64,000 nucleotides of DNA from Mycolicibacterium neworleansense (GTDB taxonomy: Bacteria; Actinomycetota; Actinomycetes; Mycobacteriales; Mycobacteriaceae), in assembly GCF_001245615.1 (NCBI RefSeq), contig NZ_CWKH01000001.1, positions 3,188,792-3,252,791 on the forward strand, written 5' to 3'. Shown here one piece after another: positions 1 through 8,739 of the stretch (positions within the stretch are counted from its first letter, which is position 1; every line of letters begins with the position of its first letter). Under the pieces are notes generated by a model. The model did not search any database, had not been told where the DNA came from, and worked only from the letters and a program-made list of their open reading frames with translations. The translations under genes were made by a program, and so were the position numbers.

Positions 1-264
1 GCCGTCGAGCACTCCACCGCCAGCCGCACCGTCGCCAATGTCGTCACCGCCGGCCTGCTGACCAAAACCCAGGACGTCGAGGATCAGCGCCGGTGCGTGC
101 TCACCCTTACCGAGGCGGGGCGCCAGGCGCTGGCCGATGTCACCGAACGGCGCCGCGAGATGGTCGCCGAGACCGTGGCCGGCTGGCCCGAGGCCGACGT
201 CGACAAACTCGTCGACCTGTTGGAGCAGCTGGTCTCCGATTTCGAGCGGGGGATCAGTTCGTGA
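1..264 (+). CDS. MarR-family transcriptional regulator, C-terminal part
   Basis: The frame is open from base 1 to TGA at 262-264, giving the last 87 residues of a protein whose start lies outside the window. The visible part fits the end of a MarR winged helix: STASRTVANVVTAGLL resembles the recognition helix, DVEDQRRCVLTLTEAG is the typical wing (D-x-R-R...L-T-x-x-G), and a dimerisation helix follows. MarR proteins are dimeric repressors, often of a neighbouring exporter. The downstream MFS gene starts at GTG 261 inside this stop codon (GTGA), so the two are translationally coupled. This suggests, by inference, that the regulator controls that exporter. The ligand is unknown. Confidence 0.85.
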   Translation, partial: AVEHSTASRTVANVVTAGLLTKTQDVEDQRRCVLTLTEAGRQALADVTERRREMVAETVAGWPEADVDKLVDLLEQLVSDFERGISS

Positions 265-1511
265 CGGCCCAGACCACTGCCCGCCCGCAGCCGCGCGGCG
301 CGCTGCGGCTCATGTTCGACCCGGTCTTCGGCGCCTTGTTCTGGGGCAAGATGTTCTCCGTCGTCGCGGTGTGGACGCACGGCATCGTGGCGGCCATCGT
401 CATCTTCGAGGCCACCGGCTCGGCCGTGATGGTGGGCATGGTCGGCGTCGCACAGTTCCTCCCCCAGCTGATCCTGAGCCCGACCAGCGGCAAGTGGGCC
501 GATGTCGGTAACCCGGCGCGGCAGATCCTGTGGGGCCGGGTGTTGTGCATCATCGGCTCCGGCTCGACCGCGCTCTGGCTGACCCTGTCCCCCGACCTGC
601 AGGGCACCGCCGCGGCTATACCGGTCCTGGTCGGCTCGACACTCGTGGGCTTCGGGTTCGTCATCGGCGGTCCGGCCATGCAGTCGGTGGTGCCGAGCTT
701 GATCCGTGACGGCGAACTGCCAACGGCGATGGCGCTCAACAGCATTCCGATGACCATCGGCCGCATCCTGGGCCCGGCGATCGGTGCGTTTCTGGCCGCT
801 CGTCTCGGAGCGGCACCGGGCTTCGCGATCAGCGCGGGCCTACACATGGTGTTCGCGATCTTCCTGCTGCTGGTCACCTTCCCGGCCCGGCCCGAGCGCA
901 GCCCCGACGGCGATTACCGGGTGCGCGCGGCGCTGGCCTACGTCTGGCGGGACCGTCCGCTGCTGCTGGCGCTGCTGGCGGTGACCACGGTCGGGTTCGC
1001 TTCCGATCCCTCGATCACGCTCACCCCGTCGATGGCCGAGGACCTCGGCGGCGGTGCCCACCTGGTGGGAGCGTTGTCGGCGGCGTTCGGCATCGGCGCG
1101 GCACTCGGCATGGTGGTACTAGCCACGATGCGGGGACGGATGCCCGCTGCCCAGGTGTCGACGATCGGGCTCTGGCTGTTGGTGTCCGGGTCCGGCCTGC
1201 TGGCGCTGGGCACCGTGACGGCCGTGGCCCTGGCCGGTTTCGCCATCGCGGGGCTGGGGTTCGGCTGGGCGATGACGGGTCTGAGCACGGTCGTGCAGGA
1301 GCGGGCCCCGGAGGAACTGCGCGGCCGGATCATGGCGTTGTGGCTCGTCGGCTTCCTCGGCTCGCGCCCGTTTGCCGCGGCCCTGTTGGGCGGTGCGGCC
1401 GACGTGTTCAACGTGCGGGTGGCGTTCGTCATCGCGGGTGCGGTCACGCTGCTGGTCGCCTTGGCCGCCCGGCCCGCCGCGCTTTCGGCACCAAATCCGG
1501 TGACGGCCTGA
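261..1511 (+). CDS. MFS transporter (drug-efflux type)
   Basis: This is a 416-residue integral membrane protein of the major facilitator superfamily with about 12 hydrophobic segments. It resembles the MFS_3/enterobactin-exporter-like group. GTG 261 was chosen because it overlaps the upstream stop codon as GTGA and places MTAQTTARP just before the first membrane-proximal segment (LMFDPVFGALFWGKMFS). A longer open frame upstream only reads through the marR gene out of frame. The linked MarR regulator makes export of a toxic compound plausible, but the substrate cannot be read from sequence. Confidence 0.85.
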   Translation: MTAQTTARPQPRGALRLMFDPVFGALFWGKMFSVVAVWTHGIVAAIVIFEATGSAVMVGMVGVAQFLPQLILSPTSGKWADVGNPARQILWGRVLCIIGSGSTALWLTLSPDLQGTAAAIPVLVGSTLVGFGFVIGGPAMQSVVPSLIRDGELPTAMALNSIPMTIGRILGPAIGAFLAARLGAAPGFAISAGLHMVFAIFLLLVTFPARPERSPDGDYRVRAALAYVWRDRPLLLALLAVTTVGFASDPSITLTPSMAEDLGGGAHLVGALSAAFGIGAALGMVVLATMRGRMPAAQVSTIGLWLLVSGSGLLALGTVTAVALAGFAIAGLGFGWAMTGLSTVVQERAPEELRGRIMALWLVGFLGSRPFAAALLGGAADVFNVRVAFVIAGAVTLLVALAARPAALSAPNPVTA

Positions 1512-1684
1512 CTCGAGCATCGCAGCAAGTCAGCAAATCACTTGCAGCGATTCCGGCGAACGATCATCGGCTGCAGGCACACCGCTCAAAACTTTGCTCT
1601 CGTCGCTCCAGAAGCTGAACCGAACTGGACAGCAAATTCGCTCACTGCCCGGCGTGTCAAATATAAATGCATGTAGTAACCGTG

Positions 1685-1713
1685 TTGACAGGCTATTCAT
1701 CATTGCTTACGGT
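1685..1713 (+). promoter_or_regulatory. Putative SigA-type promoter for the 1766 gene
   Basis: TTGACA at 1685-1690 is a consensus -35 box. After a 17-base spacer comes TACGGT at 1708-1713, which fits the mycobacterial TANNNT -10 pattern. The surrounding 1512-1765 gap is clearly AT-richer than its neighbours and contains no convincing gene. The position, about 50 bases before the ATG at 1766, fits transcription of the small secreted protein. Confidence 0.5.
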
Positions 1714-1765
1714 TTGCTCCATCGCGCACCCAGCGCGATCACAACATTGCTAGACGGGGGCAACA

Positions 1766-2206
1766 ATGGCAAACATTGACCGTGGAACACCTGCCGGTAC
1801 GCAACACAGCCGACGGTCCAGCAACTTCTCTAGGCACATTGGCGCCAACCGCAAGATGGCAGTAAGGCTCCTCAACGTGGCCGGAGCGATAGTCCTCTTG
1901 AGTCTGGCCCACCCCGGCATTGCCGCCGCCGACCCGATCCAGCTGCCCGACCTGCCCAACGTCGACGAATCACTCGCCTACACGTACGCGATGGACCATC
2001 AACGCGAGATCTGCAGCATCCTCGACTATCGGTTCGCTCAGACCACGCCCGCGGTCGAACCGATCGACGCGATCATGGCCGAAGTGGCCGCGCGCAGTGG
2101 CTTCAACTTGGACACAGCCGGTTTCGCGGTCGGTGTGGCGATGGGCACGTCGTGCCCTCAGTACGTCGATCGATTCGAGGCCGCCGCCGGCCAGGAGTTG
2201 GCCTGA
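1766..2206 (+). CDS. Small secreted protein, DUF732-like
   Basis: This is a 146-residue protein, or 116 residues from the internal ATG at 1856 (MAVRLLNVAG). From the internal start it has a standard Sec signal: a basic N-terminus, the core IVLLSLAHPGIA and an AxA-type site (AAADP). The short mature part has two cysteines (C in EICSIL and in GTSCPQY). That spacing and the CPQY tail resemble the many small DUF732-type mycobacterial exported proteins, although the match is weak. ATG 1766 has GGGGGC about 10 bases upstream, while ATG 1856 gives the more normal signal peptide. The function is unknown. Confidence 0.6.
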   Translation: MANIDRGTPAGTQHSRRSSNFSRHIGANRKMAVRLLNVAGAIVLLSLAHPGIAAADPIQLPDLPNVDESLAYTYAMDHQREICSILDYRFAQTTPAVEPIDAIMAEVAARSGFNLDTAGFAVGVAMGTSCPQYVDRFEAAAGQELA

Positions 2207-2308
2207 CGGTTCCGGTCGGGGACTGCAGACATCACAACCCGATCTTGAATCCGGGGGACGCCCTCGATTCTTCGCTCGCCGTCGTCTTGTCTCATATCGT
2301 GTGTGTCG

Positions 2309-5300
2309 ATGGCACTGCACCTGCACCGGGCCGAGCGCACCGATCTGCTCGCCGACGGGCTGGCAGGTCTGCTGGCGCAACCCCCGTCTGACCCGTTCGC
2401 CCAGGAGCTGGTGCTGGTCCCGGCCAAGGGAGTGGAGCGGTGGCTGAGTCAGCGCCTGTCGAACCGGCTGGGAGTGTGCGCGGCAGTTGAGTTCCGCAAT
2501 CCGCGGTCACTGATCGCCGAGCTGACCGGGACCGCCGAGGAGGATCCGTGGTCGGCCGATGCGATGGCGTGGCCGTTGCTGGCGGTCATCGACGAGAACT
2601 TGGATCAGCCGTGGTGTGCGCCGGTGGCCGCTCACCTCGGCCATTTCGAGACGGGTGACGAGTACGAGCTGCGTCAGGGCCGGCGCTATGCGGTGGCCCG
2701 CCGGCTGGCCGGACTGTTCGCCTCCTATGCGCGGCAGCGCCCCCAACTGCTGCTCGACTGGGACGGCCTGCCCGACGACCTGTCCTGGCAGGCGCCGCTG
2801 TGGCGGGCATTGACCGAGCGCATCGAGGCCGACCCGCCGCACATCCGTCATGCGAAAACCCTTGCCCGGCTGACCGAATCACGAACTGACCTACCTGAGC
2901 GGCTGTCGCTGTTCGGGCACACCCGGCTACCGGTCACCGAGATCGAGCTGCTGACCGCGCTGGCCACCCATCACGATCTGCATCTGTGGCTGCCGCACCC
3001 CAGCGACGACCTGTGGCAGTCACTGGCCGGCCACACCGGCCCGCTCCCCCGCCGTGAAGACAGCAGCCACCGCGATGTCGGCCACCCGTTGCTGGCCACC
3101 CTCGGCCGCGATCTGCGCGAGTTGCAGCGGGGCCTGCCGGTTCCCGACACCGACGAATACCTGAGTAGAACCGGCGGCACTGCCGAGCCCGACACGGTGC
3201 TGGGCTGGCTGCAGTCCGACATCGCCGCGAATGCGGTGCGCCCGGCCGGGCGGGTGCCGCGGCCGGAGGACCGTTCGGTGCAGGTGCACAGCTGTCACGG
3301 CCCGGCCCGGCAGATCGAGGTGCTGCGTGAGGTGCTGCTGGGTCTGCTCGCCGACGACCCGACGCTGGAGCCGCGCGACATCCTGGTGATGTGCCCTGAC
3401 ATCGAGACGTATGCACCGCTGATCACGGCCGGGTTCGGCCTGGGTGATGTGGTGCGCGGTGCGCATCCGGCGCACAAGCTGCGGGTGCGGCTGGCCGATC
3501 GGGCTCTGGTGCAGACGAATCCGTTGCTGTCGGTGGCGGCGTCGGTGCTGGCCCTGGCCAGTGGCCGGGCCACCGCCAGCGAGGTGCTCAATCTCGCCGA
3601 GTCGGCACCGGTGCGGGCGCGGTTCGGGTTCACCGACGACGATCTGGAGGCCATCACCGCCTGGGTGCGTGAGGCCAACATCCGATGGGGTTTCGATCAG
3701 GAGCACCGCAGCCCCTATGGCGTCGAATTCCTGCACAACACCTGGCGTTTCGGGATCGACCGGGTGCTGGCCGGGGTGGCGATGTCCGACGACTCGCACG
3801 CCTGGCTGGGCACCACGCTGCCGCTGGACGATGTCAGCAGCAACCGGGTCGAGTTGGCCGGCCGGTTCGCCGATTTCGTGGAGAAGCTCAGGGTGACTGT
3901 CGGCCGACTCAGCGGGGTGCGCCCGCTCGGCGACTGGTTGACCGCGCTGAGTGACGGCATCGACGCGCTCGCGTACTCCGATGAGGAATGGCCGGCCGCG
4001 CAGGTGCAACGCGAGTTCGCCGAGATCGCCGAGTCCGCGGGTGCGGCCGCTACGCCCATGCGGCTCAGTGATATTCGTGCCCTGCTGGATCGGCACCTGG
4101 CCGGCCGACCGACCCGGGCCAACTTCCGCACCGGCACGCTGACGGTGTGCACCATGGTGCCGATGCGCTCGGTTCCGCACCGGGTGGTGTGTCTGGTCGG
4201 GTTGGACGACGGCGTCTTTCCCCGGCTGGGTGCCGTCGACGGCGACGACGTGCTGGCCCGCGATCCGCGCACCGGCGAGCGCGACATCCGTTCCGAAGAT
4301 CGCCAGTTGCTGCTCGACGCGATCGGCGCGGCCACCCAGACGCTCGTCATCACCTATACCGGCGCCAACGAGTACTCCGGTCAGGCCCGTCCCCCGGCAG
4401 TGCCGTTGGCCGAGCTACTCGACACGCTGAAGGTCACCGCCGAGCAACCCGTGGCTGTGGTGACCACACATCCGTTGCAGCCCTTCGACATTCGCAACGT
4501 CACCCCCGGCGCGCTGCTGCCGGAGGGACCGTTCACGTTCGACCCCACGGCGCTCACCGCCGCGCAGGCCAGCGCCGGGCAGCGGGCCGAGCGTCCGCCG
4601 TTCTTCGACCATCCACTACCGGCACCGGCCACCGGGGATGTCGCGCTGGCGGATCTGGTCACGTTCTTCAAGGATCCGGTGAAGGGATTCTTCCGGGCGC
4701 TGGAGTACACGCTGCCCTGGGATGTGGACGGGGTGTCCGATGAGATGCCGGTCGACATCGACGCGCTGGAAGAGTGGACCGTCGGCGATCGCATGCTCAA
4801 CGACATCCTGCGCGGGATGACCCCGGCCGACGCCCAGCAGGCGGAGTGGCGCCGCGGCACGCTACCGCCGGGACAGCTGGGCTGGCGGCGGGCGATCGCG
4901 CTGCGCGATCAGTGCGCGCTGCTGGCCGCCGAGGCACTGCGGCACCGGAGCACCGACCCGCAGGCCTATGACGTCGACATCGACCTGGGCACCGGGCGGC
5001 GGCTCGCGGGTACGGTGTCCCCGGTGTTCGGTGACCGGCTGGTATCGGTGACCTATTCGAAGCTCGACGGCAAGCACCTGCTGCAGTCCTGGATCCCGTT
5101 GTTGGCGTTGGACGCCGGGCATCCCGGCCGGGACTGGTCGGCGGTATGCATCGGACGGCCCCGGCGCGGCGACACCCCGCGGGTCGCAGGGCTGGGCCGC
5201 CCGGATGATCCGGTCGCGCTGCTGGCCGATCTGGTCGCCATCTACGACGCGGGCCGGCGGGAGCCGTTGCCGTTGCCGATCAAGACGTCCTATGCATGGG

Positions 5301-5503
5301 CGGTGGCGCGGCACGCCGGTGATGACCCGCAGCGGGAAGCCGGATTCCGGTGGCGCAGCTCCCGATTCCCCGGTGAGGATGAGGCGCCCGCGCATGTGCG
5401 GGCGTGGGGCCGCGGCGCGCCGTTGAGCCGCCTGGCGGGGCTGGGTGAGTATTCCGAGCGGTTGTGGCTGCCGCTGCTGGAGGCCGAAAGGTCGCCGTCG
5501 TGA
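2309..5503 (+). CDS. recC: RecC, gamma subunit of exodeoxyribonuclease V
   Basis: This 1064-residue protein starts ALHLHRAERTDLLADGLAGL, the typical mycobacterial RecC N-terminus. RecC is the non-catalytic scaffold of the RecBCD helicase-nuclease. It has decayed helicase-like and nuclease-like folds, splits the duplex and hands strands to RecB and RecD. Recognisable blocks are AQELVLVPAKGVERWLSQRL near the N-terminus, a middle helicase-like block (VPHRVVCLVGLDDGVFPR) and the C-terminal nuclease-like fold. ATG 2309 is preferred over GTG 2303, which adds only two residues. The stop overlaps the recB start by 4 bases. In mycobacteria AdnAB does end resection for homologous recombination, and RecBCD serves single-strand annealing. 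Confidence 0.95.
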   Translation: MALHLHRAERTDLLADGLAGLLAQPPSDPFAQELVLVPAKGVERWLSQRLSNRLGVCAAVEFRNPRSLIAELTGTAEEDPWSADAMAWPLLAVIDENLDQPWCAPVAAHLGHFETGDEYELRQGRRYAVARRLAGLFASYARQRPQLLLDWDGLPDDLSWQAPLWRALTERIEADPPHIRHAKTLARLTESRTDLPERLSLFGHTRLPVTEIELLTALATHHDLHLWLPHPSDDLWQSLAGHTGPLPRREDSSHRDVGHPLLATLGRDLRELQRGLPVPDTDEYLSRTGGTAEPDTVLGWLQSDIAANAVRPAGRVPRPEDRSVQVHSCHGPARQIEVLREVLLGLLADDPTLEPRDILVMCPDIETYAPLITAGFGLGDVVRGAHPAHKLRVRLADRALVQTNPLLSVAASVLALASGRATASEVLNLAESAPVRARFGFTDDDLEAITAWVREANIRWGFDQEHRSPYGVEFLHNTWRFGIDRVLAGVAMSDDSHAWLGTTLPLDDVSSNRVELAGRFADFVEKLRVTVGRLSGVRPLGDWLTALSDGIDALAYSDEEWPAAQVQREFAEIAESAGAAATPMRLSDIRALLDRHLAGRPTRANFRTGTLTVCTMVPMRSVPHRVVCLVGLDDGVFPRLGAVDGDDVLARDPRTGERDIRSEDRQLLLDAIGAATQTLVITYTGANEYSGQARPPAVPLAELLDTLKVTAEQPVAVVTTHPLQPFDIRNVTPGALLPEGPFTFDPTALTAAQASAGQRAERPPFFDHPLPAPATGDVALADLVTFFKDPVKGFFRALEYTLPWDVDGVSDEMPVDIDALEEWTVGDRMLNDILRGMTPADAQQAEWRRGTLPPGQLGWRRAIALRDQCALLAAEALRHRSTDPQAYDVDIDLGTGRRLAGTVSPVFGDRLVSVTYSKLDGKHLLQSWIPLLALDAGHPGRDWSAVCIGRPRRGDTPRVAGLGRPDDPVALLADLVAIYDAGRREPLPLPIKTSYAWAVARHAGDDPQREAGFRWRSSRFPGEDEAPAHVRAWGRGAPLSRLAGLGEYSERLWLPLLEAERSPS

Positions 5504-8500
5504 AGGTATTCGACCTCCTCGGCCCGCTGCCGCAGCCCAACAGCACCACGGTGCTGGAGGCCAGCGCGGGCACCGGCAAGACGTTCGCGCTGGCGGGTCT
5601 GGTGACCCGGCTGGTGGCCGAGGGCACCGCGACGCTGGATCAGATGCTGCTCATCACGTTCGGTCGCGCCGCCAGCCAGGAATTGCGGGAGCGGGTGCGG
5701 GCCCAGATCGTCGGTGCGCTGGTGGCGTTGGCGGATCCGTCGCGGGCCGACAATGATCTGCTGCGGTATCTGGTCGCCGCGGATCAGCAGGCCCGCGCGC
5801 AGCGGCTGCGGGATGCGCTGGCCGGCTTCGATGCCGCGACCATCGCCACCACGCATCAGTTCTGCCAGATCGTGCTGAAGTCCCTCGGCGTCGCCGGGGA
5901 CAGCGATTCCGGTGTGACGCTGGTCGAGAGTCTTGACGACCTGGTGTGCGAGATCGTGGACGACCTGTATCTCGCGCATTTCGGTTCTCAACGCGATGTC
6001 CCTGAGCTCGGGTACGCCGAGGCACTCCGGCTGGCACGTGTCGTGGTGGCCAATCCCGCGACCGAGTTGCGACCGCTGGATCCCGAACCGGAGTCCCCGG
6101 CGGCCATCCGCGTGGGGTTCGCGCGGGCGGTGCTGGCGGAGTTGGAGATTCGTAAACGCCGCCGCGGTGTGCTGGGCTATGACGATCTGCTGACCCGGCT
6201 GGCCGGAGCACTGCAGTCCGACGATTCGGCCGCCCGGGTGCGGATGGCACAGCGCTGGCCGATCGTGATGGTCGACGAGTTCCAGGACACCGACCCGGTG
6301 CAGTGGCAGGTGATCGAGCGGGCCTTTTCGGGGAGGTCCACCCTGATCCTGATCGGCGATCCCAAGCAGGCGATCTACGCGTTCCGCGGCGGGGACATCG
6401 ACACCTATCTGCGGGCCGCCGCGACCGCCGGCGACAAGCAGACGCTGGGCACCAACTGGCGCAGCGACAGTGTGCTGGTGGACCGGTTGCAGGCGGTGCT
6501 GCGCGGTGCCGAGCTCGGCGGTCCGGACATCGTGGTGCACGACGTGCAGGCGAACCACCAGGGCCACCGGCTGGTTGGCGCGCCGCACAACGATCCGTTC
6601 CGGCTGCGGGTGGTGCGGCGAAACCGTGCCGGCACCAAGGTGATTCCGATCGCCGACCTACGCGGCCACATCGGCAGGGACCTGGCCGCCGACATCGGTG
6701 CGCTGCTCAGCAGTGGCGCCACCTTCGACGGCGATCCCTTGCAGGCCCGCGACATCGCGGTGATCGTCGAGACGCACAAGGATGCCCGGGCCTGTCACAC
6801 CGCACTGCTGGAGGCCGGCATCCCCGCGGTCTACACCGGGGATTCGGACGTCTTCAACTCCGAGGCCGCCGAGGACTGGCTGTATCTGCTGGAGGCCTTC
6901 GACCAGCCGCACCGTCCCGGGTTGGTGCGGGCCGCGGCGGCCACGATGTTCTTCGGGGAGACCGCGGAAACCCTTGCCGCGGGCGGGGATGCGTTGACCG
7001 ACCGGGTCGCCGACACGCTGCGCACCTGGGCCGGCCATGCCCGGGAACGCGGGGTGGCGGCGATCTTGGAGGCCGCGCAGCTGGCCGGCATGGGTAAGCG
7101 GGTGCTGTCCTGGCAGGGCGGTGAGCGGTTGATGACCGACCTGGCCCACATGACCCAACTGCTCGGCGATACCGCGCACCGGGAGGGTTTCGGGCTGGCC
7201 GCGCTGCGGGACTGGCTGCGCACACAACGCGACGAGGGCGGCGGCACATCCGAGCGCAACCGGCGGCTGGACAGCGACGCAGCCGCGGTGCAGATCATGA
7301 CGGTGTGGGTGAGCAAGGGCCTGCAGTTCCCGATCGTGTACCTGCCGTTCGCGTTCAATCGGTATGTGCCGGAACCGGATCTGGTGTTGTTCCACGACGA
7401 GGGCGTGCGCTGCCTGCAGGTCGGCGGCCCGGAGGCCGGGCGGGCCGAGGCGGCCGCCGATGACAGCCGCCTTACCTATGTGGCGATGACGCGGGCCCAG
7501 TCGCAGGTGGTGGCATGGTGGGCGCCATCGAACGACGAGCCGAACGGCGGTCTGTCGCGGCTGCTGCGCGGGCGCGCCCCCGGGCAGGCCGAGGTGCCGG
7601 ACCGGTGCGGACCGGCCAAGGTATCCGACGACGATGCGCTGGCACGGTTGCGGGCCTGGGAAGCCGTGGGCGGCCCGGTGCTGGAGGAGTCGGTGATCGG
7701 TGCGGCGACGCCGGTGCCGGTGCGCGCGATCCCGGATGATCTGGCGGCGCGGCATTTTCATCGCTCCATCGACACCACGTGGCGGCGCACGTCGTACTCG
7801 GGGCTGCTGCGCGCGGCCGAGGAGGACGGGCACGGCGGGGTGTCCAGCGAGCCAGAGGTCGCCGAGCTGGATGACGAGTCGACCGACATCGCCGTCATCG
7901 CGCCCGGCCAGGGCGCCGACGTGCCCTCGCCGATGGCATCGTTGCCCACCGGTGCTGCGTTCGGGTCGCTCGTGCACGCGGTGCTGGAGACCGCCGACCC
8001 GCTGGCCGCCGACCTGACGGCCGAACTGCGGGCCGAGGTGGGCCGTCACGCCGCCCGCTGGCCGGTCGAGGTCTCCGCCGACGAGCTGGCGGCCGCGCTG
8101 GTGCCCATGCATGACACCCCGCTGGGTCCGTTGGCGCCCGGTGTGACGCTGCGCCAGATCGGACCGGCCGACCGGTTGTGCGAGCTGGACTTCGAGTTCC
8201 CCATGGCCGGTGGCGATCTGCGCGGTGGCGACTTCGCCCGGCTTGCCGATGTCGGTGCGCTGCTGGACGAGCATCTGCCGGCCGGGGATCCGATGGCGGT
8301 GTACGCCGAGCGACTGTCGACCGGACTGCTCGGCAATCAGCCGCTGCGCGGCTATCTGTCCGGTTCGGTGGATGTGGTGCTGCGGATCGGGCGGCGCTTC
8401 GTCGTCGTCGACTACAAGACCAACTGGCTCGGTACCGGCGACGCGACGCTCACCGCGGCCGACTACGGGCGGGACCGCATGGTCGAGGCCATGCTCCACT

Positions 8501-8739
8501 CGGACTATCCACTGCAAGCGTTGTTGTACAGCGTTGTGCTGCACCGGTTCCTGAGCTGGCGGTTGAAGGACTACGACCCGGCCACCCACCTGGGCGGGGT
8601 GATGTATCTGTTCGTGCGCGGGATGTGCGGGGCACAGACACCCGTCGTCGGCGGGCACCCGGCCGGGGTGTTCAGCTGGGAACCGCCCGCGGCGTTGGTG
8701 ATCGCGATGTCAGAGCTACTGGATCAGGGAGCCTCGTGA
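5500..8739 (+). CDS. recB: RecB, beta subunit of exodeoxyribonuclease V
   Basis: This is a 1079-residue UvrD/Rep-type 3'-5' helicase with a C-terminal RecB nuclease domain. Walker A is ASAGTGKT at residues 21-28. Motif II is VDEFQDTDPVQW, near residue 257. Helicase blocks QIMTVWVSKGLQFPIVYLP and RLTYVAMTRAQ lie in the second half. The nuclease motif VVVDYKTNWLG places the metal-binding aspartate at about D971. GTG 5500 overlaps the recC TGA (GTGA) and fits VKVFDLLGPLPQPNSTTVLEA as the N-terminus. A GTG further upstream would overlap recC by about 40 bases. All expected motor and nuclease motifs are intact. Confidence 0.95.
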   Translation: MKVFDLLGPLPQPNSTTVLEASAGTGKTFALAGLVTRLVAEGTATLDQMLLITFGRAASQELRERVRAQIVGALVALADPSRADNDLLRYLVAADQQARAQRLRDALAGFDAATIATTHQFCQIVLKSLGVAGDSDSGVTLVESLDDLVCEIVDDLYLAHFGSQRDVPELGYAEALRLARVVVANPATELRPLDPEPESPAAIRVGFARAVLAELEIRKRRRGVLGYDDLLTRLAGALQSDDSAARVRMAQRWPIVMVDEFQDTDPVQWQVIERAFSGRSTLILIGDPKQAIYAFRGGDIDTYLRAAATAGDKQTLGTNWRSDSVLVDRLQAVLRGAELGGPDIVVHDVQANHQGHRLVGAPHNDPFRLRVVRRNRAGTKVIPIADLRGHIGRDLAADIGALLSSGATFDGDPLQARDIAVIVETHKDARACHTALLEAGIPAVYTGDSDVFNSEAAEDWLYLLEAFDQPHRPGLVRAAAATMFFGETAETLAAGGDALTDRVADTLRTWAGHARERGVAAILEAAQLAGMGKRVLSWQGGERLMTDLAHMTQLLGDTAHREGFGLAALRDWLRTQRDEGGGTSERNRRLDSDAAAVQIMTVWVSKGLQFPIVYLPFAFNRYVPEPDLVLFHDEGVRCLQVGGPEAGRAEAAADDSRLTYVAMTRAQSQVVAWWAPSNDEPNGGLSRLLRGRAPGQAEVPDRCGPAKVSDDDALARLRAWEAVGGPVLEESVIGAATPVPVRAIPDDLAARHFHRSIDTTWRRTSYSGLLRAAEEDGHGGVSSEPEVAELDDESTDIAVIAPGQGADVPSPMASLPTGAAFGSLVHAVLETADPLAADLTAELRAEVGRHAARWPVEVSADELAAALVPMHDTPLGPLAPGVTLRQIGPADRLCELDFEFPMAGGDLRGGDFARLADVGALLDEHLPAGDPMAVYAERLSTGLLGNQPLRGYLSGSVDVVLRIGRRFVVVDYKTNWLGTGDATLTAADYGRDRMVEAMLHSDYPLQALLYSVVLHRFLSWRLKDYDPATHLGGVMYLFVRGMCGAQTPVVGGHPAGVFSWEPPAALVIAMSELLDQGAS

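Noticed and set aside
8178..8738. Long upstream extension of recD
   Set aside because: It runs inside recB in another frame. The real recD starts at 8739, touching the recB stop.
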